Shown one piece after another: positions 26,976 to 27,266 of a stretch of 27,266 bases of DNA. The stretch is from positions 1 to 27,266 of the IMG/VR virus record IMGVR_UViG_3300046000_007061; one strand, 5' to 3'. The notes below the pieces were generated by a model. It made no database searches, was not told where the DNA came from, and saw nothing but the letters and a program-made list of their open reading frames with translations. Both the position numbers and the translations under genes were made by a program. Origin of the DNA: a virus. How positions within the stretch are numbered: position 1 is the stretch's first letter; every line of letters begins with the position of its first letter.

Positions 26976-27266
26976 AATACTGGTTTAAATACACATTTGA
27001 TTGGATGAGGGTATATAACTCACCATTCAAGCCAATCATACCAAAACTATACATTGGTAAGGTTGCAATAGGAACTCCTTATTTCTTTCCGAGAGTGTGG
27101 GTGAAGGCAACTCCTAAATTAGCACATGAAGCTGTTAAAAAACATATTGAGAGGGAAAAAGCATTTAACAAATTAAATCCACAGTATGCTAGAAAAATAA
27201 AACCATACAATGAGATTTTTGAAGATAAGATGAATGCAAGTTATCCTGTTCCTAAAAAAATAGCCC
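26972..27266 (+). CDS. Phage protein of unknown function, 3' partial
   Basis: The frame opens in an ATGA overlap with the previous gene and remains open to the end of the window (98 codons). It reads MKYWFKYTFDWMRVYNSPFK, then PKLYIGKVAIGTPYFFPRVWVKATPK, a helical EAVKKHIEREKAFNK, and ARKIKPYNEIFEDKMN close to the window end. I recall proteins with 'GTPYF.PR.W' and 'KI.PY.E......M....PVPKKIG' segments in large phages; no function is known. The C terminus is missing. Confidence 0.6.
   Translation, partial: MKYWFKYTFDWMRVYNSPFKPIIPKLYIGKVAIGTPYFFPRVWVKATPKLAHEAVKKHIEREKAFNKLNPQYARKIKPYNEIFEDKMNASYPVPKKIA

Noticed and set aside
1-27266. CRISPR arrays, insertion sequences, integrase or attachment sites
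   Set aside because: No regularly spaced repeats, transposase or integrase motifs, or terminal inverted repeats of a mobile element were seen.
1-27266. Recoded stop codons
   Set aside because: TAA, TAG and TGA all end well-supported genes in this window (for example 1220-1222 TAG, 7198-7200 TGA, 18281-18283 TAG), so the standard code applies.

Overview
This window looks like a piece of a large, strictly lytic-type, T4-related tailed phage (contractile tail) that infects a member of the Bacteroidota. The phage assignment rests on recognisable T4-type proteins: a gp53-like baseplate wedge, gp32 single-stranded DNA-binding protein, UvsX recombinase, an RNase H/5' nuclease and a gp41-type helicase. 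The host assignment rests on nine promoter-like sites of the form TTTG-N20-TATATTTA (close to the Bacteroidota housekeeping TTTG/TAnnTTTG pattern), on the lack of Shine-Dalgarno sequences (genes start after an A-rich leader, typically AAAAGTT-ATG), on a DUF5522-type protein and a protein of a family otherwise common in Bacteroidota, and on AT-rich DNA. All genes are on the + strand and are tightly packed, often with ATGA overlaps.

Layout. (1) 1-5333: tail and baseplate genes (partial tail protein, gp53-like wedge protein, a 753-residue hub-like protein, a hub-domain/glucosaminidase fusion, one more virion-like protein) with a capsid-targeting-like protein inserted. (2) 5386-7941: a very small family A DNA polymerase and three small proteins, two of which carry capsid-targeting-like N termini, one with an ADP-ribosyltransferase-like body. 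(3) 8020-14462: replication and nucleotide genes (gp32, UvsX, 5' nuclease, helicase, class II ribonucleotide reductase, DUF5522 protein). (4) 14537-17050: lysis cassette (holin-like protein, GH19 endolysin, another targeting-peptide protein, a second holin, a nested spanin-like pair). (5) 17126-19499: 7-deazaguanine DNA modification (DpdA-like transglycosylase and QueC) with small genes. (6) 19500-23911: a region rich in non-coding RNA: a tRNA-Ser(UGA), a tRNA-like element and about five structured RNA candidates, four of which can form pseudoknots, interleaved with small genes of unknown function. (7) 23924-27266: accessory, probably early genes, each group behind its own promoter, including an Rnl5-like RNA ligase and a membrane-anchored glucosaminidase.

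How the parts fit. The replication block supplies polymerase, helicase, recombinase and nucleotides; DpdA and QueC would replace some guanines in phage DNA with a 7-deazaguanine, which usually protects against restriction nucleases; the RNA ligase, tRNA and structured RNAs point to active RNA handling. The most unusual signals are (a) five compact elements in which an intrinsic terminator hairpin sits inside, or overlaps, the 20-base spacer of the next promoter, (b) the cluster of pseudoknotted RNAs, (c) a set of unrelated proteins sharing short N-terminal peptides that resemble T4 capsid-targeting sequences, one on an ADP-ribosyltransferase-like protein, and (d) a miniature Pol I-type polymerase with a His at the steric-gate position. 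Functions were assigned by reading motifs; no database search or folding program was run.
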